This document shows positions 1-8,636 of a stretch of DNA of 64,000 nt, piece by piece. The notes under the pieces are model-generated. The model had not been told where the DNA came from and did not search any database. It saw only the letters and a list, made by a program, of their open reading frames with translations. Source of the stretch: Paenibacillus macquariensis (GTDB lineage Bacteria; Bacillota; Bacilli; Paenibacillales; Paenibacillaceae); the NCBI RefSeq assembly GCF_900156375.1, contig NZ_FTNK01000013.1, positions 62,001 through 126,000 on the forward strand, written 5' to 3'. Made by a program: the position numbers and the translations under genes. How positions within the stretch are numbered: position 1 is the stretch's first letter; the number at the start of each line of letters is the position of its first letter.

Positions 1-993
1 TACGGCAGAACGATCTTTAAAATTTCCCAATGCAATAATCGCATTGCGCTGCATTGGCTTCTTCCCTCTCCAAGCCGCCGCGCTCTCTCCGAACTTCTCC
101 TTGAATTCCCGGTTCGTAAGATCAAGAATGGGTAACAACAGCGGCTTAGTGATCTCAGGATCAGGGAGTAATTGTTTGTTATGATCCCAGCTTTTCCCAC
201 GATTCTTAGGACAAACAATTTGGCATGTGTCACAGCCATAAAGACGATTCCCGATCTTACGCATCTGTTCTTCTTCTAATAGCCCTTTGGTTTGCGTCAA
301 AAAGGATACACATCGCTGTGCATCAAGCTGTCCTGGTCCCACAAGAGCACCCGTAGGACAAGCATCAATACATTTAGTACAGTCACCACAATCTTCGGTT
401 ACAGGGGTATCTGGTGGAAAAGGAATGTTGGTTACCATATCCCCTAGATAGATCCAAGAACCCCACTTCGGTGAAATAATCATACAGTTCTTCGCACTGA
501 AGCCTATACCTGCTCTTTCAGCCACGGCCCTGTCGACTAGTGCACCGGTATCAACCATACTTTCTAACACGGCTTCGGGAATACGCTCCCTAATGAAATC
601 CTCTAGCTTCTGCATCGCTTCTCGTAACACATAATGATAGTCCCTACCCCATGCAGAGCGGGCTAATATTCCTCTGTAGGCCCCTGGTTCTGATTTCGGA
701 GGGTTCACCATTTTGGATGGATATGCCACTGCTATCGAAATTAAGGATGCAGGTTGTGATGATGGTAGCACGGGTGTCACCCTTTTATCTAAATCAGGTT
801 CTTCGAAACCTGACTCATATCCTTTATCGCGGTGATTCTGTAGAATAGACTTCAGCGAAACAAATGGATCGGCAGTAGCAAAACCAATATCATCAATACC
901 TAAACTAGGCGCAGCTAATTTGATATCTCTTTTCAGTTGCTCCCATACGGACGGCGAGGGAGCATATGGTGAGCGTACATGTTCAAGCGTCAT
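1..993 (-). CDS. queG: Epoxyqueuosine reductase QueG, C-terminus cut by window edge
   Basis: QueG reduces epoxyqueuosine to queuosine, the last step in making the modified wobble base of GUN-anticodon tRNAs. It is a cytoplasmic cobalamin and iron-sulfur enzyme. Reading the minus strand from the ATG at 993 gives 331 codons without a stop before the window begins, so the gene continues outside. Both ferredoxin-type clusters are visible: CGDCTKCIDACPTGAL around residue 200 and CDTCQIVCP around residue 255. The N-terminal part (YHYVLREAMQKLEDFI, then the MVDTGALVDRAVAERAGIGF segment) matches the family. The start is supported by a GAGGAGATGACG context. It lies upstream of lepB on the opposite side of a short gap and is not obviously in an operon with it. 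The family call is firm; only the C-terminal HEAT-like region cannot be inspected. Confidence 0.93.
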   Translation of the reverse strand, partial: MTLEHVRSPYAPSPSVWEQLKRDIKLAAPSLGIDDIGFATADPFVSLKSILQNHRDKGYESGFEEPDLDKRVTPVLPSSQPASLISIAVAYPSKMVNPPKSEPGAYRGILARSAWGRDYHYVLREAMQKLEDFIRERIPEAVLESMVDTGALVDRAVAERAGIGFSAKNCMIISPKWGSWIYLGDMVTNIPFPPDTPVTEDCGDCTKCIDACPTGALVGPGQLDAQRCVSFLTQTKGLLEEEQMRKIGNRLYGCDTCQIVCPKNRGKSWDHNKQLLPDPEITKPLLLPILDLTNREFKEKFGESAAAWRGKKPMQRNAIIALGNFKDRSAV

Positions 994-1025
994 CTCCTCA
1001 TCGTCTCCTTATGTTATATAACAGA

Positions 1026-1631
1026 CTAAAGTCCTCTAATTTTATTCAATGGCCAAAATATGAATTCTGCCCTACCCACAATCAAATCTGATGTAACCTT
1101 ACCAAAGTAACGACTGTCCTTGCTCTCTCCTAGATGACGGTTATCACCCATGACAAAATATTGATCATCCTCAAGCTTAATTCCAGCGAAGTCATCATCT
1201 TGAATGTCCACATCAATATAATTTTCCTGCTGTAATTGGCCATTTAGATATAACTTGTGTTCTTTGACTTCAACTATATCCCCAGGAACACCAATCACAC
1301 GTTTAACAAGAAAATCCTTCTTAGTATCATCTTGGCTTGGATCATGTAATACTACCACTTCACCTTTTTTAGGTGCAGAGAAATCATAAATTATTTTGTT
1401 AACGAATAATCGTTCTTTTTCTACTAATGTGGGCTGCATCGACTGCCCTTTAACCATAGACAAATTAAAAACAAATACATTAAGCAACATCATAACCACA
1501 AAAACGACAACAATTGTTTTAATCCAATCCCACAATTCCGCTTTCCATCCAGGCTTATGTTGTCCTGCTGGTTTATCGGGAGATGTAGAACTATCCGATG
1601 TTATTCCATCTAGTGAATGATCTTGATTCAT
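1026..1631 (-). CDS. lepB: Type I signal peptidase (SipS/LepB family)
   Basis: This membrane-bound serine protease removes signal peptides from secreted proteins on the outer face of the membrane. The product is 201 aa, typical for Gram-positive SipS/T enzymes. One N-terminal transmembrane helix lies at about residues 35-55. The catalytic serine is in GQSMQP, the general-base lysine in LVKRVIGVPGD, and the late box GDNRHLGESKDSRYFG is intact. An upstream in-frame ATG at 1688 exists, but the ATG at 1631 has AGAGGTG correctly spaced before it, so the shorter form is chosen. No neighbour suggests a dedicated substrate, so it is probably one of several housekeeping signal peptidases. Confidence 0.95.
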   Translation of the reverse strand: MNQDHSLDGITSDSSTSPDKPAGQHKPGWKAELWDWIKTIVVVFVVMMLLNVFVFNLSMVKGQSMQPTLVEKERLFVNKIIYDFSAPKKGEVVVLHDPSQDDTKKDFLVKRVIGVPGDIVEVKEHKLYLNGQLQQENYIDVDIQDDDFAGIKLEDDQYFVMGDNRHLGESKDSRYFGKVTSDLIVGRAEFIFWPLNKIRGL

Positions 1632-1682
1632 AAATACACCTCTTTTTATAATCATTTGCTGAAACGATCCTATTAAATAGAA

Positions 1683-1725
1683 AAGCATATCTGCTCCGTT
1701 TTTGCAACGGCTGCAAGATATGCTT
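1683..1725 (-). terminator. Hairpin after the GNAT gene
   Basis: A long inverted repeat (AAGCATATCT with AGATATGCTT, continued inwards by CCGTT/AACGG) lies just downstream of the GNAT stop codon on the minus strand and is followed there by TTTTCTATTT. It probably ends GNAT transcription before lepB. Confidence 0.6.
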
Positions 1726-1774
1726 GATATTTGGAAAATTTAGTTGGTTCCTCTATTTATATACATATATTATA

Positions 1775-2206
1775 CTAAAACTTACTTTGAGCAACAATAC
1801 TAAGTTTCTGGAAAGCCTCCATAATTTTGTTAGCCCCATAACCCATTGCCTCAAATAACGGCATTACTGCAAGGTTGTGATCATCCCCAGCAATCAAAAT
1901 ACGACTTACTTTACGTTGTTGAAACCGCTGTTCCATCGCAGTAACAAGGGCTTTTCCAATCCCTTTACGTCGATAGTCTGGGTGAATAGCAATTCTGAAG
2001 TAGCAACCATGGTTATTCTCAATCGTACCGATCAAGGCCCCCACAATTTCTCCATCTTCTTCTGCTACCATAATCAGGTCAGAATCCCACGAAAGTTGTC
2101 TAGAGAATGGTTGAATCGTATTCTCAAAGCACTCTTCCGATAATGCAACCTGAAGAAGTTCAGTTACTGGATTACAGTCACTTAACTGAAAGGAACGAAC
2201 ATGCAT
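1775..2206 (-). CDS. GNAT family N-acetyltransferase
   Basis: A 143-aa single-domain GNAT acyltransferase; members move an acetyl group from acetyl-CoA to an amine. The acetyl-CoA loop is visible as YRRKGIGKALV near residues 78-88, preceded by the beta-strand FRIAIHPD. The ATG at 2206 has GGGAG nine bases upstream. The substrate cannot be read from the sequence. It is followed by its own hairpin, and the nearest same-strand neighbour is lepB, so it is probably monocistronic. Confidence 0.85.
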   Translation of the reverse strand: MHVRSFQLSDCNPVTELLQVALSEECFENTIQPFSRQLSWDSDLIMVAEEDGEIVGALIGTIENNHGCYFRIAIHPDYRRKGIGKALVTAMEQRFQQRKVSRILIAGDDHNLAVMPLFEAMGYGANKIMEAFQKLSIVAQSKF

Positions 2207-2689
2207 AAATTAAATCTCCCTTTTCGTTAGCTTTATCCGGACCATATAAAAGTTAACATAACAAGCTAACTTTACAAAAATCTCGAATATAATAATTACG
2301 ACAAATAACCTGAAAATCCTTCTTGCTAGTCCATTAAACCACAGTTTTATTGAGAAAACACCTGTTTTCTTATGAAAGCGCTTCATATCTCGCTTTATTG
2401 CTATAATATAGAAGATCAACTATTTTACTGGCATATTTCTATTAACAATAGGTTATCATAAATAATGTTTTGTTAATGAATAATTAACAAACCGACTTTA
2501 CAAACATAAATGTTGATTTAATATGTTAAATACGGTTTAATAATATATATAACAACGATGTAATTATCTGAATTGTTCTACGTTTAGATCATTACATTTC
2601 ACTACATATGTTGATGAAGGATGCTTCGTCAGGCCCTTTATTCATTCATAAATTATCAATATAATACAATCCGCAGGAGGTAATTTACC
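2207..2689. other. Intergenic region between GNAT and sodA
   Basis: This 483-bp AT-rich gap holds the promoter side of both divergent genes. A 9-bp perfect inverted repeat, TTTGTTAAT with ATTAACAAA (2469-2491), looks like an operator. A cre-like palindrome, TGAAAGCGCTTCAT, sits at 2373-2386. A short minus-strand reading frame (up to 2419, one possible membrane helix) lacks a good ribosome binding site and is not called as a gene. Confidence 0.5.
2637..2665 (+). promoter_or_regulatory. Predicted sigma-A promoter of sodA
   Basis: TTTATT (2637-2642) and TATAAT (2660-2665) are 17 bp apart and about 25 bp before the sodA start. The -10 is consensus; the -35 is weak. Confidence 0.55.
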
Positions 2690-3301
2690 ATGACATTTCA
2701 ACTACCAGCACTACCTTATTCGAACGATGCACTTGAACCACACATCGATGCGTTAACAATGGAAATTCACCACGATCGTCACCATAACACGTATGTAACA
2801 AACTTGAATGCAGCACTTGAGAAAGCACCTGAGTTGCAAAACAAGAGCATCGAAGAATTGCTAACAGGTCTTGGAAGCGTACCTGAAGAAATTCGTACTG
2901 CTGTTCGTAATAATGGTGGTGGACACGCAAACCACAGCCTTTTCTGGGAAATCATTGGTCCAAACGCTGGAGGAAACCCAACTGGTGAATTAGCAGAAGC
3001 TATTGATAGTCAGCTTGGTGGTCTTGATAAATTCAAAGAAGACTTTGCTAAAGCAGCTACTACTCGTTTCGGAAGCGGCTGGGCATGGCTTGTTGTTGGT
3101 AAAGACGGTAAGCTAGCTGTAACAAGCACTCCGAACCAAGACAACCCACTTAGCGAAGGTTTGACTCCTATTCTAGGACTTGACGTATGGGAGCATGCTT
3201 ACTACTTGAAATTCCAAAACAAACGTCCAGATTATATTGCTGCTTTCTGGAATGTTGTTAATTGGGATGCAGTTGCTGCACGTTATGTAGCGGCTAAATA
3301 A
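2690..3301 (+). CDS. sodA: Superoxide dismutase, Mn/Fe family
   Basis: Cytoplasmic enzyme that converts superoxide to hydrogen peroxide and oxygen. The 203-aa length is standard. All four metal ligands are visible: the His in HHDRHHNTY, the His in GGGHANHSLFW, and Asp and His in LDVWEHAYYL. The GPNAGG segment favours the manganese type. An optimal AGGAGG precedes the ATG. It is monocistronic, with its own promoter and a terminator shared with the convergent mutY. Codon use looks biased towards a few codons, as expected for a highly expressed gene. Confidence 0.97.
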   Translation: MTFQLPALPYSNDALEPHIDALTMEIHHDRHHNTYVTNLNAALEKAPELQNKSIEELLTGLGSVPEEIRTAVRNNGGGHANHSLFWEIIGPNAGGNPTGELAEAIDSQLGGLDKFKEDFAKAATTRFGSGWAWLVVGKDGKLAVTSTPNQDNPLSEGLTPILGLDVWEHAYYLKFQNKRPDYIAAFWNVVNWDAVAARYVAAK

Positions 3302-3329
3302 TTAAACAAACTTATACTTAATTATAAGC

Positions 3330-3369
3330 AAAAAAATGATCCACCCACTTAGGGTCGGATCATTTTTTT
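3330..3369. terminator. Bidirectional terminator between sodA and mutY
   Basis: ATGATCC-ACCC pairs with GGGT-(C)-GGATCAT, flanked by an A-tract on the left and a T-tract on the right, so it can end transcription from both convergent genes. Confidence 0.9.
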
Positions 3370-3372
3370 AAT

Positions 3373-4536
3373 TTATAATTTCATTCTCTTCTCTTCAAAA
3401 TTAGCATTAATAATCTTCAAAAATGCATTAGGGAAGGCGTACGATGTCATATCTTCTTCATTAATCCAACGATATTCAGTGATGGTATCCCCTATATCCG
3501 TCACATCCATCTTGTAGGGTTCGCTATTCTCCGCTATAACCATCTGATCCTCTTCCTTGCAACGATATACCTGAAGGTTCCAACGAATATGACTAAATAT
3601 GTGTTCAATATCCATGAAATGCTCCAAAGGTATTGCTGGAATTCCCTCAGCCACCATTTCTACACCTAGCAGGCCCTGTGCACGTAGATCATCCATTCTT
3701 CCACCACGACTTACAGGTGAGATCATATGTGGAAGCTCCCACATTCGAGCAAGTAATCCACTCTCTGGACGTTGCCTAATCAATATCTGCCCAGCATGCT
3801 TCCCTTGACCTTCAATCAAGGCAACAAACCGTTGTTCTGGACGTGGAGGCTTGCTCTTCGACTTGATGGGAAGTTGCCCCTCCTTGCCTTCTAGCCTTGC
3901 CTCACAATGCTCCATAACCGGACATGTTAAGCAACAAGGAGACTTAGGTGTACAGACTAGAGCTCCAAGCTCCATCAGAGCCTGATTAAAGTGTGAAGCC
4001 TGTCCTTCAGGAATTAATTCCACGACTAATCTTTCCATTAGCGCGCGAGTACTCCCTTTCATGATATCCTCTTCGATTAAGAAGAATCTGGACAATACTC
4101 TCATAACATTACCATCTACAGCTGGTTCTGGTTGATTAAATGCAATGCTAAGAATAGCTCCTGCTGTATAAGGACCCACGCCCTTAAGCGCAAACACGCT
4201 TTCTTTATCATTAGGTACCTGACCACCGTGTAAGTCTTGTACTTGTTGGGCAGCATACTGTAAATTGCGTGCACGAGAGTAGTATCCGAGCCCCTCCCAA
4301 CTTTTCAAGACGTCTTGCTCAGGTGCATTTGCCAAATCCGCAATCGTAGGAAACTTCTCTATAAATTGATTGAAGTAAGGAATGACCGTATCTACACGTG
4401 TTTGCTGAAGCATAATTTCAGATATCCAAATATAATAAGGGTTACGATGGCGCCGCCAAGGTAAATCCCGTCGGTTCTCAAGATACCAGCTCAGTAGATT
4501 CTCACTGAAATAGCGTTGTTGTTCTAAATTAGACAT
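3373..4536 (-). CDS. mutY: A/G-specific adenine glycosylase MutY
   Basis: MutY removes adenine mispaired with 8-oxoguanine and limits G-to-T mutation. In the 387-aa product the order is: helix-hairpin-helix LKGVGPYTAGAI (about residue 117), catalytic Asp in AVDGNVMRV, the [4Fe-4S] motif C-x6-C-x2-C-x5-C starting at CTPKSPC (about residue 197), then a C-terminal NUDIX-like domain that reads 8-oxoG. The Glu of the base-excision site lies in EIMLQQTRV. The ATG has an AAGGAG sequence upstream. Convergent with sodA; acpS lies upstream on the same strand about 50 bp away. Confidence 0.96.
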   Translation of the reverse strand: MSNLEQQRYFSENLLSWYLENRRDLPWRRHRNPYYIWISEIMLQQTRVDTVIPYFNQFIEKFPTIADLANAPEQDVLKSWEGLGYYSRARNLQYAAQQVQDLHGGQVPNDKESVFALKGVGPYTAGAILSIAFNQPEPAVDGNVMRVLSRFFLIEEDIMKGSTRALMERLVVELIPEGQASHFNQALMELGALVCTPKSPCCLTCPVMEHCEARLEGKEGQLPIKSKSKPPRPEQRFVALIEGQGKHAGQILIRQRPESGLLARMWELPHMISPVSRGGRMDDLRAQGLLGVEMVAEGIPAIPLEHFMDIEHIFSHIRWNLQVYRCKEEDQMVIAENSEPYKMDVTDIGDTITEYRWINEEDMTSYAFPNAFLKIINANFEEKRMKL

Positions 4537-4583
4537 GTGCTTCTCCTTATCTATCTTTGTATTCCATGGGCAGAAGCTAAAGC

Positions 4584-4982
4584 TTAATTCACTCTTTCAA
4601 TAACTGCAAACGCAGAAGCAAGCTCTCTCTGATGCGTAATACTCAAATGAATAGCATAATTCGCTGATTGTCCCGGAAGGTTCAAATTCTCCCATGCTTG
4701 TTTGCTTAATTCTACCATTGGTTTACCCAAGTCATTGGGAATAATTTCAATATCTCCAAAACCAATGATTGCACCGATTCCACAGCCGAATGCTTTGACT
4801 ATGGCCTCCTTGGCAGCAAATCTACCCGCAGCAAATTCCGTAGTCTTCGGTCCTCGCCTTTGAGCTAATTCATACTCCTTCGATGTCAGTACCCGTTGCA
4901 TGAATGCTTGACCATTGCTTCTACTGAGCAACTGCTCAACACGATTGATCTCAAGTATATCGTGTCCGATTCCATAAATCAT
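4584..4982 (-). CDS. acpS: Holo-[acyl-carrier-protein] synthase AcpS
   Basis: Transfers 4'-phosphopantetheine from CoA to the serine of acyl carrier protein, an essential step of fatty-acid synthesis. The 132-aa product shows both family motifs, GIGHDILEINR at the N-terminus with the Mg-binding Asp, and GRFAAKEAIVKAFG around residue 58 with the Glu and Lys. A GTG three codons upstream (4991) lies too close to the GGAAGG, so the ATG at 4982 is preferred. It may be co-transcribed with mutY. Confidence 0.96.
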   Translation of the reverse strand: MIYGIGHDILEINRVEQLLSRSNGQAFMQRVLTSKEYELAQRRGPKTTEFAAGRFAAKEAIVKAFGCGIGAIIGFGDIEIIPNDLGKPMVELSKQAWENLNLPGQSANYAIHLSITHQRELASAFAVIERVN

Positions 4983-5109
4983 GGGTTCCACACACCTTCC
5001 GTCAAAAGCTACAATCCTTATTGTATCAGGCGGTGCGATATGTTGCGACCTTTCATAGCATAACTCATATTACCATTTGTCTTAATTGATATTACTCGTA
5101 CATGAGATG

Positions 5110-5162
5110 AAATAATAAATAGAGTGCACAACCGTTACCTGTGTGCACTCCATTTATTATTT
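5110..5162. terminator. Long terminator hairpin downstream of nadE
   Basis: AAATAATAAAT-GAGTGCACA pairs with TGTGTGCACTC-ATTTATTATTT around a 9-nt loop. It lies after the nadE stop on the minus strand and before the acpS promoter region. Confidence 0.85.
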
Positions 5163-5204
5163 CTATCTTATATCAGTTCCAAGTAATACACCTAAACAAC
5201 ATAC

Positions 5205-6014
5205 TTAGATTCCTGGTATAGAATTACGCTTATGAGCCGTTCTTTTGTAGAAACCTTCTAGAAGCTCCCGCGACTCGGCATTAATTTCTTTACCTTCTAG
5301 ATAGTCGCTATTCTCCTCATATGTAAGACCCAGTTCTTCTTCATCTGTCTGACCTTCCCATAACCCAGCTGTAGGTGCTTTATCCAAAATGGACTGTGGC
5401 ACACCTATAAAGGCAGCTAGTTGTCGAACTTGACGTTTGTTAAGGGAACTAAGGGGTGTAATATCTACCGCGCCATCTCCCCATTTGGTATAAAATCCAG
5501 TAATGGCTTCGGATGCATGATCCGTTCCGACTACAATTAGATTCAGCTCAAAAGATAATGCGTACTGCATGACCATACGTGTTCTTGCTTTAACATTACC
5601 TTTGCCTTTGTGGCTGATATGACGATGGATACCCATACCTTTGAGTCCCTGCTCTACTTCCAGTGCCACTTCGGTCACAGCATCTTCGATATTCGTCTCT
5701 ACCGTATGTTTAAGATCGAATGCCTTCGCTGTGGCGTAACTATGATCAATATCTTCCTGTGTTCCATAGGGCTGGAATACACCAAGTGTCATGTAATCTT
5801 TACCTGTTTCTTTAGATAGTTCATCTGTAGCTAATTTACACAAACCAGCAGCAACCGCACTATCAATCCCACCACTAATCGCAATGAGTAGTCCTGTAGA
5901 TCCAGCATTCTTCACGTAATTCTTAAGGAAAGCCACTCTTTCCTTCACTTCCGATTCCACATTAATAACAGGTTTAACCCCTAATTCTGCGATGATCTGT
6001 TCTTGTAAACTCAT
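5205..6014 (-). CDS. nadE: Ammonia-dependent NAD synthetase
   Basis: Makes NAD from nicotinic acid adenine dinucleotide, ATP and ammonia. The 269-aa product matches the Bacillus NadE length and lacks the N-terminal glutaminase domain of the long type. The P-loop SGGIDSAVAAG is at about residue 47, followed by the conserved GTDHASEAITGFYTKWGDGA and the C-terminal KR..HKR region. Upstream in-frame ATGs (to 6089) are ignored because the ATG at 6014 follows AAGGGGTG at good spacing. It is bounded by hairpins on both sides, so it is probably transcribed alone. Confidence 0.96.
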   Translation of the reverse strand: MSLQEQIIAELGVKPVINVESEVKERVAFLKNYVKNAGSTGLLIAISGGIDSAVAAGLCKLATDELSKETGKDYMTLGVFQPYGTQEDIDHSYATAKAFDLKHTVETNIEDAVTEVALEVEQGLKGMGIHRHISHKGKGNVKARTRMVMQYALSFELNLIVVGTDHASEAITGFYTKWGDGAVDITPLSSLNKRQVRQLAAFIGVPQSILDKAPTAGLWEGQTDEEELGLTYEENSDYLEGKEINAESRELLEGFYKRTAHKRNSIPGI

Positions 6015-6090
6015 TCTTAAGCGCACCCCTTTTCTAAAAATATGTTTCATTCGTGAATTCATGATTATTCCATAAAAAAGACCGTACACA

Positions 6091-6129
6091 AAACCCCGGA
6101 GCTGTCGGATTGCCGCAACTTCGGGGTTT
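6091..6129 (-). terminator. Terminator after brxA
   Basis: AAACCCCG...CGGGGTTT with an inner CGG/CCG stem, directly downstream of brxA on the minus strand. Confidence 0.75.
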
Positions 6130-6152
6130 ATGATGCAGCCAACACTTAAATA

Positions 6153-6587
6153 TTACTTACATACACGGTCAAAAGCTTCTGTTAGTTCTGCAGCAATCTC
6201 TTGTGCGGATCTATCTTCAATGGAGTGACGTTCGATGAAATGAACAAGTTCTCCATCTTTCATCAATGCAATGGAAGGTGAAGAAGGCGCATAAGGAGCG
6301 AAATACTCTCGTGCCTTAGCTGTTGCTTCTTTATCTTGCCCAGCAAATACAGTAAATAATTGATCAGGTACAATAGCATGTTCCAAAGCCATAGCAACAC
6401 CAGGACGGCACTGTCCAGCAGCGCAACCACATACTGAGTTAATAACGATCAAAGCTGTACCCTTTGCATTGGCCACTTGTGCCTCAACTTCTTCAGGTGT
6501 TGTAAGTTCCTGAATACCCAAATTTGTTAATTCATCCCGCATCGGTTGAATCATATCTCGCATATATCGATCAAAAGACATAGACAT
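6153..6587 (-). CDS. brxA: Bacilliredoxin BrxA (YphP/YqiW family)
   Basis: Bacilliredoxins remove bacillithiol from mixed disulfides formed on proteins during oxidative stress. The 144-aa product carries the family's unusual CGC active site (VNSVCGCAAGQCRPG, about residues 50-64) and the conserved VFAGQDKEATAKAREYF and APSSPSIALMKDGELVHFIERH blocks. The N-terminus (YMRDMIQPMRDEL) is closer to BrxA than to BrxB as I recall these proteins. The ATG at 6587 is nine bases from GAGGAG; the ATG at 6593 is too close. Its presence implies that the host makes bacillithiol. Confidence 0.92.
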   Translation of the reverse strand: MSMSFDRYMRDMIQPMRDELTNLGIQELTTPEEVEAQVANAKGTALIVINSVCGCAAGQCRPGVAMALEHAIVPDQLFTVFAGQDKEATAKAREYFAPYAPSSPSIALMKDGELVHFIERHSIEDRSAQEIAAELTEAFDRVCK

Positions 6588-6724
6588 TCTCATTCACTCC
6601 TCATTAATCATATATAACAATGACTTCATTAGATTATACCTATTCTGAATGTTTGAAAGCAAGTAACTGAGCAAGATAGACAGCACTTTTTCAGATTATT
6701 TATCCATTAATAATGAAACATTAA

Positions 6725-8479
6725 TCACAATAAATGTAATGCATTGGTGTTATTATGAGGAAATCTCACAACAAACGATGTACCAATGCCCTCTTCAGAG
6801 TGAACCGTAATTTTGCCTTTATGATGTTCAACAATGCTTAGGCATAATACCAATCCAAGCCCTGTCCCTTGATCTTTGGTTGTAAAGAAGGGGACAAATA
6901 ATTCATCTAGCTTACTCTGCGGGATACCTGCTCCTGTATCTGATACAATCAGTTCTACATAATTGTCATCCACTGTGGTTCGGATGGTGAGCTGTCCCTT
7001 AACATGCATAGATTCCATTCCGTTACGCGCTAAATTTAGAATTAATTGTTTAATCTCTTTTGAGTTCAGACTGAGTTCAGGTACATTCTCATCCAGTTCT
7101 AACTCAATACTCTGACCTCGTAAATTTGCATCTGCCCATAATAATGGACTCAGATCATAAATAATTTTATGTAAGTGGCAATCTGCTTTCTCAGTTACTC
7201 GATTCTGTGCAAGGGACAAAAAGTCATTAATAATACCATTCGCCCGATCTAACTCTTCCATAACAATTCGGTAATAATGATCTAACGTGCTTGGGCTCTT
7301 CTCGTGCATGAGCTGTAAGAAACCACGAACTACTGCCATAGGATTACGAATTTCGTGTGTTATACTTGCTGCCATCTGACCTACCAAGCTAAGTCTTTCC
7401 ATATTTCCTAGCTCATTGCGAAGTCTTTCGGTTTCTGTAATATCTTGAATGACCAATATAGCCCCCAGTATTTCACCTGTATAAGAGTTCGTAAGCGGGG
7501 AAGTATTCGTATAATATATTTTAGACTCATTTTGTGTTAATTCATGATCCATAATTATTCCTTGAAGTGCCTGAGACACTCGATATTCAATATGCTCCTT
7601 AACCATCATGTCGTAAGTAAACAGTGTAACATGTTGCCCAATAACCTCTATCTTGGTCAAATTAGGCATCTTTATTTTAAATAGATTCATCATCATTTCA
7701 TTAATGCTAGTGACTCTGCCATTCCGATCTAAAGAAACCATACAGAGGGGTGTCATATCCATGACCTGCTGTAATTTATCCTCTTCACGTAAATATTTCT
7801 CTGACATCCCCATAATCTGTTCCTTAAGAAACAGCCTCTCTAAAGAAAATTCAATCAAATAAATAATAATGGCTCCCCAAAAAAGACTAATTAATAAGTA
7901 AAAGGTAATCATAAGTAAAGAGTTCATATTAAATAAACTTGGATTATCCCATTGAAATAAAGGTGGGAAATCAACCAGTAACATCACAGGGAATAAACTT
8001 ATAACAATCTGAGATATTTTTCCTTTTAGCGAAGCTTTCAAGAATAAAGAAGAAGTCCAGAACAACACCGGATACATCAATATCCCCGTATGAACAATTA
8101 AACCATACATGGAATAATTCTCTGTAAATATGAAATAAAAAGTAATATATAACATAGCCAGTGGCACACCTGATTTATATCCTCCATACAAGATCGCAAC
8201 AAAAAGCGGCACAATACCCATATTAAGAGGTATGACCCCTCCGTACAGTTCAGATGAAAACATAGAACATAACATTAGACTGACGGCACTAGATAACACG
8301 ATAACCATCGTAAAACCAGTCGCATTTAGATTTCTTGATTTCCCCTTGCAATGTATGTATTTATCAAGAATGAGAGGAAAAAGAACTGCAAAAGAACCAG
8401 ATATCAATACCTGTAATAAGATATTCTTTAGGACACTATAAATAGCCGCCCCTCCTTCCCACAATGTGCTATTAACCAT
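6725..8479 (-). CDS. KinB-like membrane sensor histidine kinase with PAS domain
   Basis: The 584-aa product has about six or seven N-terminal membrane helices (residues 18-215, LytS/KinB-like), then a cytoplasmic PAS domain (about 232-345), HisKA with the phospho-acceptor in SITHEIRNPMAV (about 375), and HATPase with LNLARNGMESM, VSDTGAGIPQ and GTGLGL. No response regulator is adjacent. In Bacillales, orphan kinases with this layout feed the Spo0F phosphorelay, so a sporulation or biofilm kinase is the likely role, by inference. It starts at an ATG with a weak ribosome binding site. What the membrane domain senses is unknown. Confidence 0.85.
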   Translation of the reverse strand: MVNSTLWEGGAAIYSVLKNILLQVLISGSFAVLFPLILDKYIHCKGKSRNLNATGFTMVIVLSSAVSLMLCSMFSSELYGGVIPLNMGIVPLFVAILYGGYKSGVPLAMLYITFYFIFTENYSMYGLIVHTGILMYPVLFWTSSLFLKASLKGKISQIVISLFPVMLLVDFPPLFQWDNPSLFNMNSLLMITFYLLISLFWGAIIIYLIEFSLERLFLKEQIMGMSEKYLREEDKLQQVMDMTPLCMVSLDRNGRVTSINEMMMNLFKIKMPNLTKIEVIGQHVTLFTYDMMVKEHIEYRVSQALQGIIMDHELTQNESKIYYTNTSPLTNSYTGEILGAILVIQDITETERLRNELGNMERLSLVGQMAASITHEIRNPMAVVRGFLQLMHEKSPSTLDHYYRIVMEELDRANGIINDFLSLAQNRVTEKADCHLHKIIYDLSPLLWADANLRGQSIELELDENVPELSLNSKEIKQLILNLARNGMESMHVKGQLTIRTTVDDNYVELIVSDTGAGIPQSKLDELFVPFFTTKDQGTGLGLVLCLSIVEHHKGKITVHSEEGIGTSFVVRFPHNNTNALHLL

Positions 8480-8636
8480 TATATAATCCTATTAAATAAC
8501 AGCGTACGACATATTACAATATATTCTAATTATATCTCTTACTAGAGTTGTTGTAACCTATATCTATTTGTTATGATCTTAAAGAAGAGAATGTTTAACT
8601 GACATAAGGGTTAACTGCTAAAAAGGAGATTAATAA

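Noticed and set aside
2373..2386. cre site TGAAAGCGCTTCAT upstream of the GNAT gene
   Set aside because: It fits the core but misses the conserved C near the 3' end, and no carbon-related gene is nearby; mentioned only as cre-like.
2210..2419. A 69-codon minus-strand frame with one hydrophobic stretch upstream of the GNAT gene
   Set aside because: No good ribosome binding site, AT-rich composition that favours chance hydrophobic codons, and it lies in a promoter region.
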